Translations under genes and position numbers: made by a program | The notes under the pieces: model-generated | The model's input: the letters and a program-made list of their open reading frames with translations, nothing else | Database searches by the model: none | What the model was told of the DNA's origin: nothing | IMG/VR virus record: IMGVR_UViG_3300044960_000379 | Coordinates: 1 to 52,784 of that record | From: a virus | DNA length: 52,784 nucleotides | Strand: one strand, 5' to 3' | In this document: positions 1 through 7,820 of the stretch, piece by piece | Layout: each line of letters opens with the position of its first letter | Numbering within the stretch: position 1 is the stretch's first letter

Positions 1-2
1 TT

Positions 3-233
3 GTCGCCGAGCAGTTGAAGCAGCTGGCCATCGCGGTGGCAGTAGGCGAAAAGAGCCACGCCGAAATCGCCAAGAAGCTCGACTCGCTGGCGGCCAAGGT
101 CGATTCGCTGCTCACGCAGCAGCACGAGGATCGCGGGGCCGAGAAGTCGTGGGCCCCGGTCTTCGACGTTCTCTACAAGGTGGCGGTCGGCGTCGGGATC
201 GCGTATGTTATCTTCTTCCTCAAGATCAAGTGA
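3..233 (+). CDS. Holin/XhlA-like small membrane protein, 5' partial
   Basis: The frame is open to the left edge, so the true start may be outside the window; an internal TTG at 15 is the only start seen inside. The protein has a charged, heptad-like helical first half (around AEIAKKLDSLAAKVDSLL) and one C-terminal membrane segment (about VAVGVGIAYVIFFL), ending in KIK. A coiled coil followed by one C-terminal membrane helix is the layout of XhlA/holin-type proteins. It sits before the small late genes and scaffold, away from the lysozyme gene at 45.7 kb. Holin is an inference from architecture; a virion or membrane-bound assembly protein is possible. Confidence 0.5.
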   Translation, partial: VAEQLKQLAIAVAVGEKSHAEIAKKLDSLAAKVDSLLTQQHEDRGAEKSWAPVFDVLYKVAVGVGIAYVIFFLKIK

Positions 234-240
234 GGCGATC

Positions 241-435
241 ATGGCGAACCCCCACCAGAACACCCCCTGCGCGCCGTGCGCCCGCAAGCGGCGGGAGCTT
301 GCCGAGGCCGCGCAGCGCGCCGCCAACGCCGCTCGCCAGGGCGACGTCCGCGCCGTTGGGCGCCACCTCATCGAGACGGCACGTGTCGCGCGCGAGGGCG
401 CCGCGATGATGACCGGCCTGAAGCCGAAGGAGTGA
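241..435 (+). CDS. Small CxxC-containing helical protein
   Basis: A 64-aa protein. The ATG at 241 follows a GTGAGG ribosome-binding stretch that overlaps the stop of the preceding gene. The N-terminus has a CAPC motif and is followed by an Ala/Arg-rich amphipathic helix (RKRRELAEAAQRAA). No family recognised. Its place between a holin-like gene and the scaffold suggests a late, possibly structural or assembly role. The CxxC motif recurs in several other late proteins of this phage. Confidence 0.55.
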   Translation: MANPHQNTPCAPCARKRRELAEAAQRAANAARQGDVRAVGRHLIETARVAREGAAMMTGLKPKE

Positions 436-438
436 CCC

Positions 439-633
439 ATGGCGCGCGACTACAATGTGGACAAGAAGCCGAAGATGCTCGGCAGCTTCCCGAAGTATAC
501 CGGCAACCTGAACGCCTCGTCGACCAAGAGTCAGGGAGTTACCGGCGCGGCGGCCATGGGGCCTAGCCCGCAGGCGAAGAAGCCGAACCCGACTTTCTTC
601 AAGAAGAAGCACCCCGGCGCCACTTACCGTTGA
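439..633 (+). CDS. Small basic protein, unknown
   Basis: A 64-aa, Lys-rich protein (DKKPKMLGSF near the start, FFKKKHPGATYR at the end). The Shine-Dalgarno AAGGAG is inside the end of the previous gene. Net charge is strongly positive. It shares a PQAK-lysine patch with the protein at 691-864, so the two may be diverged duplicates. A nucleic-acid-binding or minor virion role is possible but unproven. Confidence 0.5.
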   Translation: MARDYNVDKKPKMLGSFPKYTGNLNASSTKSQGVTGAAAMGPSPQAKKPNPTFFKKKHPGATYR

Positions 634-658
634 CGGTTTCGCTAGGTAGGCGTATAGA
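630..658 (+). promoter_or_regulatory. Sigma70-type promoter
   Basis: TTGACG at 630-635, a 17-bp spacer and TATAGA at 653-658. The -35 box overlaps the TGA stop (631-633) of the upstream gene. It should drive the small gene at 691, the scaffold and the capsid gene rightward. The hexamers and spacing match the bacterial consensus well in a GC-rich genome. Confidence 0.7.
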
Positions 659-690
659 TACCGCCGTTGTCTACGGAGCAGGGCCTTCCC

Positions 691-864
691 ATGCGTCCAC
701 GCAAGACGGTGCACAAGGGCATCCTCGCAGCGTCCGGTTCCCCCGCCGGCCCTGGTGTTCGCGTTGCCGGCGGGACCGTCACCAAGACAGGCCCTGCCCG
801 TAGCGCCGCCGGTTCTCGCCCGCAGGCGAAGATGTTCGACAAGAAGCGGGGGCAGACGAAGTGA
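691..864 (+). CDS. Small basic protein, unknown
   Basis: A 57-aa protein from the ATG at 691, preceded by GGAGC at 676-680. An upstream TTG at 667 lies just after the promoter and has no better ribosome site. It is rich in Lys, Arg and Gly and ends KMFDKKRGQTK. It resembles the protein at 439-633 in composition and in the PQAK patch. It is the first gene after the promoter at 630. No function assigned. Confidence 0.5.
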   Translation: MRPRKTVHKGILAASGSPAGPGVRVAGGTVTKTGPARSAAGSRPQAKMFDKKRGQTK

Positions 865-1082
865 ACCGTCGGTTGCTCCCGCTGTCTGTTGTTCGCGACC
901 TGCACAACGCCCGACTGCTTGTGCCGCTGACTGCGGCCATCGAGCAGGCTAGGCAGGCCGACCTGAAGACCCTCGTCGGGACGTCTGATTGGGCCGCGTG
1001 TCGGCTGGTGCAGGGCCGCATTCAGGCCCTCGACGACTTTCTGCACTCCCTCTCCACCCAACTGCAGAGTGACAAGCCGTGA
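861..1082 (+). CDS. Small helical protein, unknown
   Basis: A 73-aa protein from a GTG at 861 that overlaps the preceding TGA as GTGA, so translation is probably coupled. It is predicted mostly helical (IEQARQADLKTLVG, RIQALDDFLHSLSTQL). It ends by overlapping the scaffold start in the same way. Family not recognised; an assembly or virion cofactor is plausible from position. Confidence 0.5.
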   Translation: MNRRLLPLSVVRDLHNARLLVPLTAAIEQARQADLKTLVGTSDWAACRLVQGRIQALDDFLHSLSTQLQSDKP

Positions 1083-2092
1083 CCACCCTCCCGTCCTCCA
1101 TTCGTTCGGCCCGTGCCCGCATGACCGCCATGGTCGGCGCCGCCGGCGCGGCCATGCCGCCTCTCCCGGCGCAGGTGCAGGCTGACGCCCCCGCTACCCA
1201 GCCGGCGCAGCCCGCCGCCCAGACGCCTGTGCAGTCTGTCGCCCCGCCTGCTGCGCCTGTCGCCCAGCCTGTTGCGCCGCCTGTCGCGCAGCCTGCTGTG
1301 CAGCCCCCTGCCCAGCCGGCGTCGGGGCCGGTGCCCGCGTCGACCGACGCGACCGTTCAGGCGCTGCTGCGCCAGAATCAGCAGTTGCTCGACCGCCTCG
1401 CCGCGCAGTCGAGGCCCGAGCCGGCGGACGCGCCTGAGAAGCCCGAGCCTGACTTCGTCCCCCGCATCGAACGGCTCAACGTCTCTGCCGCCGAACGCGA
1501 CACGTTCGGGCCGGCCGAGTCCTACATCCGCGCGCTTGCGCGTGAGGAGGTGCTGGCGGCGCTTGAGCAGCTTGTCCCCGAGTTCAACAAGGTCCGCCAG
1601 CGGACGGCCAAGCTCGAAAAGGACTTGGACAAGCGGGTCGGCTCGGTCACGCAGCAGACCTTCTCGCAGGCGCTCTATGCCGCCGTGCCGGACTTCGACG
1701 CGCTCGTCGCCGACGCGGCGTTCAACGCCTACCTCGACAAGCCGCTTCCCTACCAGCCGGGGCGGACCATCCGCAGCCTTCTGGCCGAGGCTTACCGGGC
1801 GCAGGACGTTGCCACGATCCGCGCCAATGTCGATCTTTTCAGGCGGCAGGCCGCTCCGGCTTCCGCCTATGTCGCGCCGGACCCCAGCGCGCTTGTTCAT
1901 CCCGTGGTGGCCGGCGGGGGGCAGCCGGCGGTGCCTGTTCAGGCACCTACGCCTGAAATCCTGACCGCGTCGCAGCGCATGGCCGACTATTCCAGCTATC
2001 GTTCGGGCAAGATGCCCCACGACCAGTGGATGCAGCGGCAGGCGCTCTACGACAAGGCCATGATTGAAGGCAGGTTTGACCCCAACAAGTGA
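1079..2092 (+). CDS. Putative capsid scaffold protein
   Basis: A 337-aa protein with a GTG start overlapping the previous stop. It lies directly upstream of the major capsid gene, the standard scaffold position. Residues about 25-90 are a Pro/Ala/Gln-rich tract, residues about 100-200 are charged and helical (ALLRQNQQLLDRLAAQ; KVRQRTAKLEKDLDKRV), and the C-terminus is polar and basic. Long helices with low-complexity ends are typical of podovirus scaffolds, which fill the procapsid and leave before DNA enters. Assigned from position and composition, not from a diagnostic motif. Confidence 0.7.
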   Translation: MTTLPSSIRSARARMTAMVGAAGAAMPPLPAQVQADAPATQPAQPAAQTPVQSVAPPAAPVAQPVAPPVAQPAVQPPAQPASGPVPASTDATVQALLRQNQQLLDRLAAQSRPEPADAPEKPEPDFVPRIERLNVSAAERDTFGPAESYIRALAREEVLAALEQLVPEFNKVRQRTAKLEKDLDKRVGSVTQQTFSQALYAAVPDFDALVADAAFNAYLDKPLPYQPGRTIRSLLAEAYRAQDVATIRANVDLFRRQAAPASAYVAPDPSALVHPVVAGGGQPAVPVQAPTPEILTASQRMADYSSYRSGKMPHDQWMQRQALYDKAMIEGRFDPNK

Positions 2093-2100
2093 GGTAAACA

Positions 2101-3051
2101 ATGGTCCGGTATACGAACGCAATTCCGGCCGCTGCCGGCTATCCGCAGTATTCGGGCAATCTTATCCCCCCGATCTACTCGCAGACGCTGATCGAGAACT
2201 TCTATTGCTCGACGGTGTTCGGCGACATTTCCACTACCGAATACATCGGGGAGATGCGCGGCAAGGGCGACCAGATTACGTTCTTCCGCGAGCCGTGCGT
2301 CATCGTCCGTGACCACGTCAAGGACGGCACGATCAAGCACGACGTCCTCGAATCGGATACCGTCACGCTCGTCATCGACCGGGCCAAGGAGTTCTCCTAC
2401 AAGATCGCGCGGCTCGACGCCGACATGATGCCCATGTGGGATCAGATGCGGTCCAAGCTGATGCAGAACACCGCCCGCACCATCGCGGACAAGATCGACT
2501 GCGAGCTGCTGGGGGAAATCTACACCTACGCGCACTGCGACAATCAGGGCCCGGCCGCCGGGTGCGTCTCGCACAGCTACAACCTCGGTCAGACCGGCAA
2601 CCCGGTGCCCGTCACCAGCATCAACGTGCTGGAAGTCATCACCAATGTCGCTGCGGTGCTGGACGAGGCGTGCATCCCGAAGGAAGGGCGTTACCTCGTG
2701 ATCCCCACCCCGATGAAGGTGGCGATCATGAACTCGGAGCTGCGCGCCGCCTACTTCTCCGGGCTGAGCCAGTCCACCTACCTGAATGGCAAGATCGCCG
2801 ATAACATCGCCGGCTTTGCCATCTACGAGTCCAACCACGTTCCGCGCGTCTTCGACGCCGGCGCCAACACCTGGGCGTGGCACATCGTCGCCGGCATCCG
2901 GTCGGCCACCTGCTTCGCCTCGGTCGTCGAGCACACGCGCGAAATCGAGGACAAGGACTCCTGGGACATCTACTATCAGGGCCTGCAGGCGTATGGGTTC
3001 GGCGTCATCCAGCCGAAGGCGCTGGCGCACCTCTACGCTCGGTTCAACTGA
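2101..3051 (+). CDS. Major capsid protein
   Basis: A 316-aa protein with a strong ribosome site (GAGG just before the ATG), directly after the scaffold. It has the extended N-terminus and mixed alpha/beta content of HK97-fold coat proteins: a loop-like segment GEMRGKGDQITFFREPC, then YKIARLDADMMPMWD, and a central region with LLGEIYTYAHCDNQ. The segment RYLVIPTPMKVAIM followed by SNHVPRVFDAG resembles the P-domain and A-domain pattern of podovirus coat proteins. It should form the icosahedral shell. Several cysteines are present, as in neighbouring virion proteins. Confidence 0.8.
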   Translation: MVRYTNAIPAAAGYPQYSGNLIPPIYSQTLIENFYCSTVFGDISTTEYIGEMRGKGDQITFFREPCVIVRDHVKDGTIKHDVLESDTVTLVIDRAKEFSYKIARLDADMMPMWDQMRSKLMQNTARTIADKIDCELLGEIYTYAHCDNQGPAAGCVSHSYNLGQTGNPVPVTSINVLEVITNVAAVLDEACIPKEGRYLVIPTPMKVAIMNSELRAAYFSGLSQSTYLNGKIADNIAGFAIYESNHVPRVFDAGANTWAWHIVAGIRSATCFASVVEHTREIEDKDSWDIYYQGLQAYGFGVIQPKALAHLYARFN

Positions 3052-3075
3052 TCGCCGGCAGTCGGAGTTATCACC

Positions 3076-3705
3076 ATGGCAATTCACAAGCTGTTCTTCG
3101 GCGGCCAGCGGACGGTCAATCCGTATCTGGCCATGCTTCCCCAGGTTGCCCCGGACCCGGATGCCGTCTTCGAGACGGACAACCGCCACGGCCCGGTGCT
3201 GTTCTCGCCGACTCGCTGGATGCCCTTCGGGCACTCCATGGACGAGGTGTCCTGCGCGTCCTGTGGCGCGGCGGACTGCCGCGAGTCCAAGGCGATCAAC
3301 CAGTATGTCTGCGACAACGAGATCGTCGACGGCGACTCCATCGACACGCACATCATCCCTCGCTACACCGAGGTGCGGTCCATTTGGTGGATGATCGACC
3401 GGCCGATCCCCGGCCTCACGCTGACGCTTGAGTTCCGGGACATCACTGACGACACCTCGTCGGTTGCCATCCCGATCCCCGGCGGCACGATCAACGCTGC
3501 GGTCGCCGGCTCCGGCATCATCCACCTGCCGCTGGATGGCACCTTCTACTTCCCGCGCAACGGCCTGCTCCGGGTGACGCTCACCGGCGTGCCCGACGCG
3601 CCGCCGACTTCGCCCAACTGCATGTCGTGCGGCGCCGGCGGCCTGCAGGGCTTCAGCTTCTTCCTTAGCCCGGAGATTTACGAGCCCTGCCGTGGCCTGT
3701 TCTGA
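3076..3705 (+). CDS. Putative virion (head-decoration-like) protein, Cys-rich
   Basis: A 209-aa protein directly after the capsid gene. Features include CASCGAADC near residue 56 and NCMSCGAGG near residue 179, a beta-rich centre (LTLTLEFRDITDD, IHLPLDGTFYFPRNGLLRVTL) and a C-terminus ending PCRGLF. A beta-rich protein encoded right after the coat protein is often a head fibre or decoration protein. The paired CxxC motifs could bind a metal or form disulfides. Family not recognised. Confidence 0.5.
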   Translation: MAIHKLFFGGQRTVNPYLAMLPQVAPDPDAVFETDNRHGPVLFSPTRWMPFGHSMDEVSCASCGAADCRESKAINQYVCDNEIVDGDSIDTHIIPRYTEVRSIWWMIDRPIPGLTLTLEFRDITDDTSSVAIPIPGGTINAAVAGSGIIHLPLDGTFYFPRNGLLRVTLTGVPDAPPTSPNCMSCGAGGLQGFSFFLSPEIYEPCRGLF

Positions 3706-3734
3706 TCGACACGTGAATGGGAAGCGGGTATAGT
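3706..3734 (+). promoter_or_regulatory. Sigma70-type promoter
   Basis: TCGACA at 3706-3711, a 17-bp spacer and TATAGT at 3729-3734, starting right after the stop at 3703-3705. It should boost the tail and internal-protein genes from 3821 on. The hairpin at 3757-3790 would lie in its leader. Confidence 0.65.
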
Positions 3735-3756
3735 CGGCGCCGGCTTCCGTTTCCCT

Positions 3757-3790
3757 GCGCCGTGGGCCTTTGGGTGGAGGCCCACGGCGC
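3757..3790 (+). terminator. GC-rich hairpin, terminator or leader stem-loop
   Basis: A perfect 12-bp stem, GCGCCGTGGGCC (3757-3768) paired with GGCCCACGGCGC (3779-3790), with a 10-nt loop. There is no clear U-run after it, only CCTCCCGTTCC. It lies between the capsid-module stop and the next gene and downstream of the promoter at 3706. It could partly terminate or protect capsid transcripts, or act as a leader hairpin. Confidence 0.55.
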
Positions 3791-3820
3791 CCTCCCGTTC
3801 CACCCGACCCGGAGTCAGAC

Positions 3821-4240
3821 ATGATCGAAGCCACCCACGGCCTGTCTGCTACCAGCGTGCCCGCTGCCGGGCGCAAGGGGCCTGCTTTCCTCCGCAACCG
3901 GATCAACGGGGCAGTCTACCCCTACCACCCAGCCATCGAGCGGCTTCCGCACATCGAACCGTTCTACGGGGCCCCCACGCAGACGCTGCCTGATCGCGAG
4001 GCGCCTGTGCCGACCGCCGAGCACCCGGCCGCGTGGCAGGCGACGCCCCGCGAAGGCGTGGACGTGACGGCTCCGGCGAGCGCCCCGCCGGTCGAGCCTG
4101 TGCCGCCGGCCGAGGCTGCCCCGCCTGGCGCGCCGACGCCATTCGAGACCGTGCCTGTTTCCGCCCAGCCGCCTGTTCAGCTTGGGTTCCCCGAGCTTCC
4201 TGCCGTGACGCTGGGGTCTTTCGATGGTGGCGACCCATAA
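3821..4240 (+). CDS. Pro/Ala-rich protein, unknown
   Basis: A 139-aa protein starting at the ATG after GGAGTC. Residues about 1-60 look globular (GPAFLRNRINGAVYPYHPA). The rest is a Pro/Ala/Glu-rich, probably disordered tail. It overlaps the next gene by 17 nt. Its place between capsid and adaptor genes suggests a minor head or connector protein. No family recognised. Confidence 0.45.
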   Translation: MIEATHGLSATSVPAAGRKGPAFLRNRINGAVYPYHPAIERLPHIEPFYGAPTQTLPDREAPVPTAEHPAAWQATPREGVDVTAPASAPPVEPVPPAEAAPPGAPTPFETVPVSAQPPVQLGFPELPAVTLGSFDGGDP

Positions 4241-5003
4241 CCTCGGCTCGACGGTCGACCAGATTCTGGTCCGCGCCGGGCGCCTGCTGAACGACTACGA
4301 GGAGCAGGGGCGCCAGTTTGTCCGCTGGCCGAAGGTCAGCCTGCTGGACTACCTCAACGAGGCGCTTGCGCAGCTGGCTGCCCACCGCCGCGACGCTTTC
4401 GCCGTTCAGGCCGTGCTGCCGCTCGTGCCGGGCGCGCAGCAGGAGTTGCCGTCCGACTACATCGAACTGGTCAAGCTCGACCGCAACATGACGCGGGGCG
4501 CGACCGGCGAGCCGGAGCCGGGCGCGCCGATCAAGGAACAGGACCAGCGGATGGTGGCGGCGGTCCGCAAGCCGGACTGCCTTGGAACCGTTTCCAGCAC
4601 GGGTAAGAACAGGCCCTATTGCGTCAGGAGCTATTCGCGCAACCCGGTGTCACCGACGCATTTCGATGTGACGCCGCCGGTTCCGCCGGACGAAGTCGTT
4701 GAAGTGATCGCTACGGTGATTCGCCGCCCTAGGCAGTTCACCATCGGCGACTACGCGAAGCACGTTGGCGTCGCGCCGGAGTTCGAGGCCGCGCTGGTCG
4801 ATTGGGTGCTCTATCGGGCGTTCATGATCGACACGGAGTCCGCGTCCGCCGTGAAGGTCGCGGCTGCTTACGCGGCGGCCTTCTACAACGTTCTCGACAC
4901 GCAGCGGCGCGACCGTTCCGGCTTCAACGCGGACCGTCGGGCGAACCTGCAGGCGCCTGCCACCCCGACTATTCGGTATCGCCCTCGGAGTGATTCGCCG
5001 TGA
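4224..5003 (+). CDS. Putative head-tail adaptor (DUF6682/tail tubular A-like)
   Basis: A 259-aa protein. The N-terminal pattern DQILVRAGRLLNDYEEQG, then RWPKVSLLDYLNEALAQL, is characteristic of podovirus adaptor proteins that form the first ring below the portal. The C-terminal half contains the helical FEAALVDWVLYRAFMIDTES region. T7 gp11-type proteins are somewhat shorter (about 200 aa). Position after the capsid and before the nozzle-like gene fits. The family call is from memory of the motif. Confidence 0.65.
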   Translation: MVATHNLGSTVDQILVRAGRLLNDYEEQGRQFVRWPKVSLLDYLNEALAQLAAHRRDAFAVQAVLPLVPGAQQELPSDYIELVKLDRNMTRGATGEPEPGAPIKEQDQRMVAAVRKPDCLGTVSSTGKNRPYCVRSYSRNPVSPTHFDVTPPVPPDEVVEVIATVIRRPRQFTIGDYAKHVGVAPEFEAALVDWVLYRAFMIDTESASAVKVAAAYAAAFYNVLDTQRRDRSGFNADRRANLQAPATPTIRYRPRSDSP

Positions 5004-5644
5004 CCTGCACTTGCGCTCCGCCGGAGGGCGGCTCTGTCCGTCTGGAAGACTTCTTCCCCAACGTGATCCCGTTCGTCATGGGCATCCCCGACGAGGTGGC
5101 TGCGCACGCCATCCGCGAGGCGGCCATCCTGCTTGCCCGGCGGGCGCAGGTGCTCCGCCGCCACGTCACCATCGAAACCCTGCCGGACGTGCCTGACTAC
5201 CAGCTTGAGTTGGAGGACGACTATGTGGTTATCGGCCTACTCGATGTGGCGTTGTTCGGTTCTCGTCTCTCGGCGCTGAACCGGCCCCCGCTGGATCGAC
5301 ACACCCCCACGCGCCCGTCCTACTACTTCGCGCCGCCGGATGACCTGCGGGTCTACCCTTCTCCGTCGCGCGAAAGTCCGTGCGGTCTGGAGGTCGTCGC
5401 CGCCGTCTCGCCCGGGCGCGACAGCTGCTTTCTGGACCGCGTGCTCTACGACCAGTTCGCCCACGTCATCGGGGACGGCGCCGCGGCCAGCATCATGCAG
5501 ATGAAAGGCGGAGACTGGTATAACCCCGCGGGGGCGGAGCGGCACTGGCGGTCGTTCGCCCTTGGGGCGGCGGATGCCAAGGCGGCGGCCAGCCGCAGCT
5601 ACTCGTCCGGGCCTACCTACATGACGACGCGGAGGTGGGTGTGA
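5000..5644 (+). CDS. Second adaptor-like structural protein
   Basis: A 214-aa protein from a GTG overlapping the previous stop. It opens with the Cys pair MTCTCAPP, continues with SVRLEDFFPNVIPFVMGIPD and the helical AAHAIREAAILLARRA, then a beta-rich part (VPDYQLELEDDYVVIGLLDV). The size and pattern (helical start, LExDY strand, helical end with DGAAASIMQMKGGDWYN) resemble a diverged adaptor paralogue of the upstream protein. A role at the head-tail joint is inferred. Confidence 0.5.
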   Translation: MTCTCAPPEGGSVRLEDFFPNVIPFVMGIPDEVAAHAIREAAILLARRAQVLRRHVTIETLPDVPDYQLELEDDYVVIGLLDVALFGSRLSALNRPPLDRHTPTRPSYYFAPPDDLRVYPSPSRESPCGLEVVAAVSPGRDSCFLDRVLYDQFAHVIGDGAAASIMQMKGGDWYNPAGAERHWRSFALGAADAKAAASRSYSSGPTYMTTRRWV

Positions 5645-6486
5645 GGCACTACCTGTTCCAGCCCCGCCGGCCCCTCGACCCGCGCGCGCTGCAGGCGCCG
5701 CTCGCCTCGCCGGATTGCAAGGACTGCGCTCCGCCGCCGTGCAATTCGTGCGCCCCGGGCTGTGCGACTTGCCTTGACGTCGAGGACTGCAGGCCGAAAT
5801 ACATCCGCGCCAAGCACTCGATCACCAAGGACACGGCGGCGACCTGCTTCCGCCCTTCCGATTGTCGCTACACCGCGCGCGGCAGGAAGCTGGAAGAACT
5901 GGAAGCGTGGGTGCGCCCGCGCGGAACCCTCGTCTGGCGGCTTGCCTACCCGGCGTTCGACCGCGACGACGATGGCAACATCTGCTTTCGCTGGGACCAC
6001 CACCTGTTCGCGCTCGGGGCCAAGCGGCTTGAGGTCGAGTTCCGCGAATGCGGGGAGCCGTGCGGCGTGGTGGAACTGCGCATCAGGCAGGACTGCCTCA
6101 TCGACCGGAATGCTGCTACCAACGTGGAGCGGCGCGACTTCTGCCCGCCGCTGGTCGCGCCTGGGGAGATTACGAACGTGTTCGATGCCGTCGTCCAGTT
6201 CACCGGGTTTCTCGGCGCCGTGCTTGAATCTGGCGCTACCGTCCTGAAGCTCTGCCCGCCGGATCGCCAGCGGCTGTGTTCGGTCAACCTCTGCCGCCCT
6301 GTCGAGCTTGCCATTGATGACGGCGTGAACGGCGAGATCGTCCGCTTCGTCGGTTGCACCAACGGGCTGCCGATTATCGAGCGCGGGGTTGACGGCACTG
6401 TCCCCCGCCGCTTCCCCGCCGGGGCGCGGGTCAGGTTCGTCTGGACCAGCGGCAACGTGCTGGCCGCGCAGGAGGGATGCTCGTGA
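5641..6486 (+). CDS. Cys-rich tail structural protein, unknown
   Basis: A 281-aa protein. GTG 5641 is chosen because GGAGG at 5631-5635 leaves 5 nt, while the GTG at 5635 overlaps that site. Residues about 25-50 hold a dense cysteine cluster (CKDCAPPPCNSCAPGC then CLDVEDC), and about 20 cysteines occur in all. The middle is beta-rich (GTLVWRLAYPAFDRDDDG; LEVEFREC). No family recognised. It lies in the tail module between adaptor-like and fibre-like genes. The cysteines could hold metal or disulfides in the virion. Confidence 0.5.
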   Translation: MRHYLFQPRRPLDPRALQAPLASPDCKDCAPPPCNSCAPGCATCLDVEDCRPKYIRAKHSITKDTAATCFRPSDCRYTARGRKLEELEAWVRPRGTLVWRLAYPAFDRDDDGNICFRWDHHLFALGAKRLEVEFRECGEPCGVVELRIRQDCLIDRNAATNVERRDFCPPLVAPGEITNVFDAVVQFTGFLGAVLESGATVLKLCPPDRQRLCSVNLCRPVELAIDDGVNGEIVRFVGCTNGLPIIERGVDGTVPRRFPAGARVRFVWTSGNVLAAQEGCS

Positions 6487-7820
6487 GCAGCCTGTTCTCC
6501 ACCACGCTGGTTCATGCCGTTCCGTCCGACGCGACGACGCTGACCGTCGTCGGTCTGCCGCCCGCGTTCATCACGATGATGAACACGCCGGGGCACGCCT
6601 TCGCCGAAATCTACACCGCCGGGCGGCGGGAGGTCGTGCTCGTGTCGCAGGCATCCGCCGGGCTGCTGACGGTTCAGCGGGGCATGCGCGGCACGTCCGC
6701 GCTTCCGTGGCCGGCTGGCGCGTGCATCTGCGGCGTCGAGTTCATCGAGGGGCCTTGCCCGCCGGACGGCTCGGCCAACCCGTGCCTTGACCTGTGGGCG
6801 GCGCTGACCGTCGACGAATCTCTGCTGTTCGACGCTGACCTGCCGCGCCTTGGGCTGCGGCCTACCGGGGTCGTGCCGGGCAACTACGGCGGGGCCGTGG
6901 TCAACCAGTTCGGTCAGTTCGTCTCGATCCCGGACAACTGGCCGGCGAGCGCGCTGCCGATCTTCGACCCGTGCGGCTGCCTCGACCAGATTATCACCCC
7001 CGGCCCGCCCGCAACGGCAGCCGACGTCTCCTATGTCCCGGTCACGTTCGCGCCTATCGTCACCGGAACGAACGTGCAGGTGGCCATCGAGCAGCTGGAA
7101 GCGGCGCTGCACGCGCTCGGCGGCTCGCTGTCCGGCGGGTTCGGCGTGCTGTCCATCGCGACGAACGCTCCCATCGTGCAGTCGGGGCCGCCGGCAAGCC
7201 CGACCATCGGGCATGCGCTTTCCGGCCTCGCGCCCGGGGTCTATGACGGGTTCACCGTCGACCAGTGGGGGCACGTCGTCGCCTACACGCCCCCGGCGCC
7301 GATCAGCGTCGCGGTCAACGGCATCGCTCCGGTCGTCGCCGCCTTCAACCCCATCCCGGCTCCCCTCGGCACCTACGACGTGTCGGTCAACCCCGCGACC
7401 TACACGTCGCCCGGCGTCGTTCAGCTGGTCAACCCTGCGGACATCCCGAGCAGCGTCCCGCCGAGCGCCGGCGGCCACGTCATCACGTGGGACGGACTGC
7501 AGCAGGCGCTGAACAATCTCCCGGATGTGCTCATCGAGCGCGCGACCATCGGGGCAGGGTCGTGGAGCATCACCGCCGCGACGCAGGTCGCCTCCGGTAA
7601 CGCCTCGACGGTGGTCGTCGCCAGCAGCCCGGGCAGTATCGACGTCCAGCTCATCCCGCCTGCCCCGGGCGAATACCAGGTCGTCGCGACCCTGCGCGGC
7701 GACCATGCGGCGTCCATCTACGTCGAAAACCTGTCGGCGAGCCTGTTCCGCATTTACTGGGTTGCCGCCGGCCTTGGCACCGCGACGCACGTCGATTTCC
7801 ACGTGACGGACCTGACCTGA
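6483..7820 (+). CDS. Putative tail fibre/tail-associated protein
   Basis: A 445-aa protein. GTG 6483 is preferred because the GGAGGG at 6471-6476 is properly spaced for it and too near the ATG at 6477. It is almost all beta strand and low in charge. The segment TYTSPGVVQLVNPADI is the short repeat typical of phage tail-fibre shafts, and PLGTYDVSVNP and GLAPGVYDGFTVDQ are similar strand-turn units. The N-terminal 100 residues with Cys pairs may dock to the tail. It lies directly before the nozzle-like gene. Receptor binding is inferred. Confidence 0.6.
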   Translation: MSSLFSTTLVHAVPSDATTLTVVGLPPAFITMMNTPGHAFAEIYTAGRREVVLVSQASAGLLTVQRGMRGTSALPWPAGACICGVEFIEGPCPPDGSANPCLDLWAALTVDESLLFDADLPRLGLRPTGVVPGNYGGAVVNQFGQFVSIPDNWPASALPIFDPCGCLDQIITPGPPATAADVSYVPVTFAPIVTGTNVQVAIEQLEAALHALGGSLSGGFGVLSIATNAPIVQSGPPASPTIGHALSGLAPGVYDGFTVDQWGHVVAYTPPAPISVAVNGIAPVVAAFNPIPAPLGTYDVSVNPATYTSPGVVQLVNPADIPSSVPPSAGGHVITWDGLQQALNNLPDVLIERATIGAGSWSITAATQVASGNASTVVVASSPGSIDVQLIPPAPGEYQVVATLRGDHAASIYVENLSASLFRIYWVAAGLGTATHVDFHVTDLT

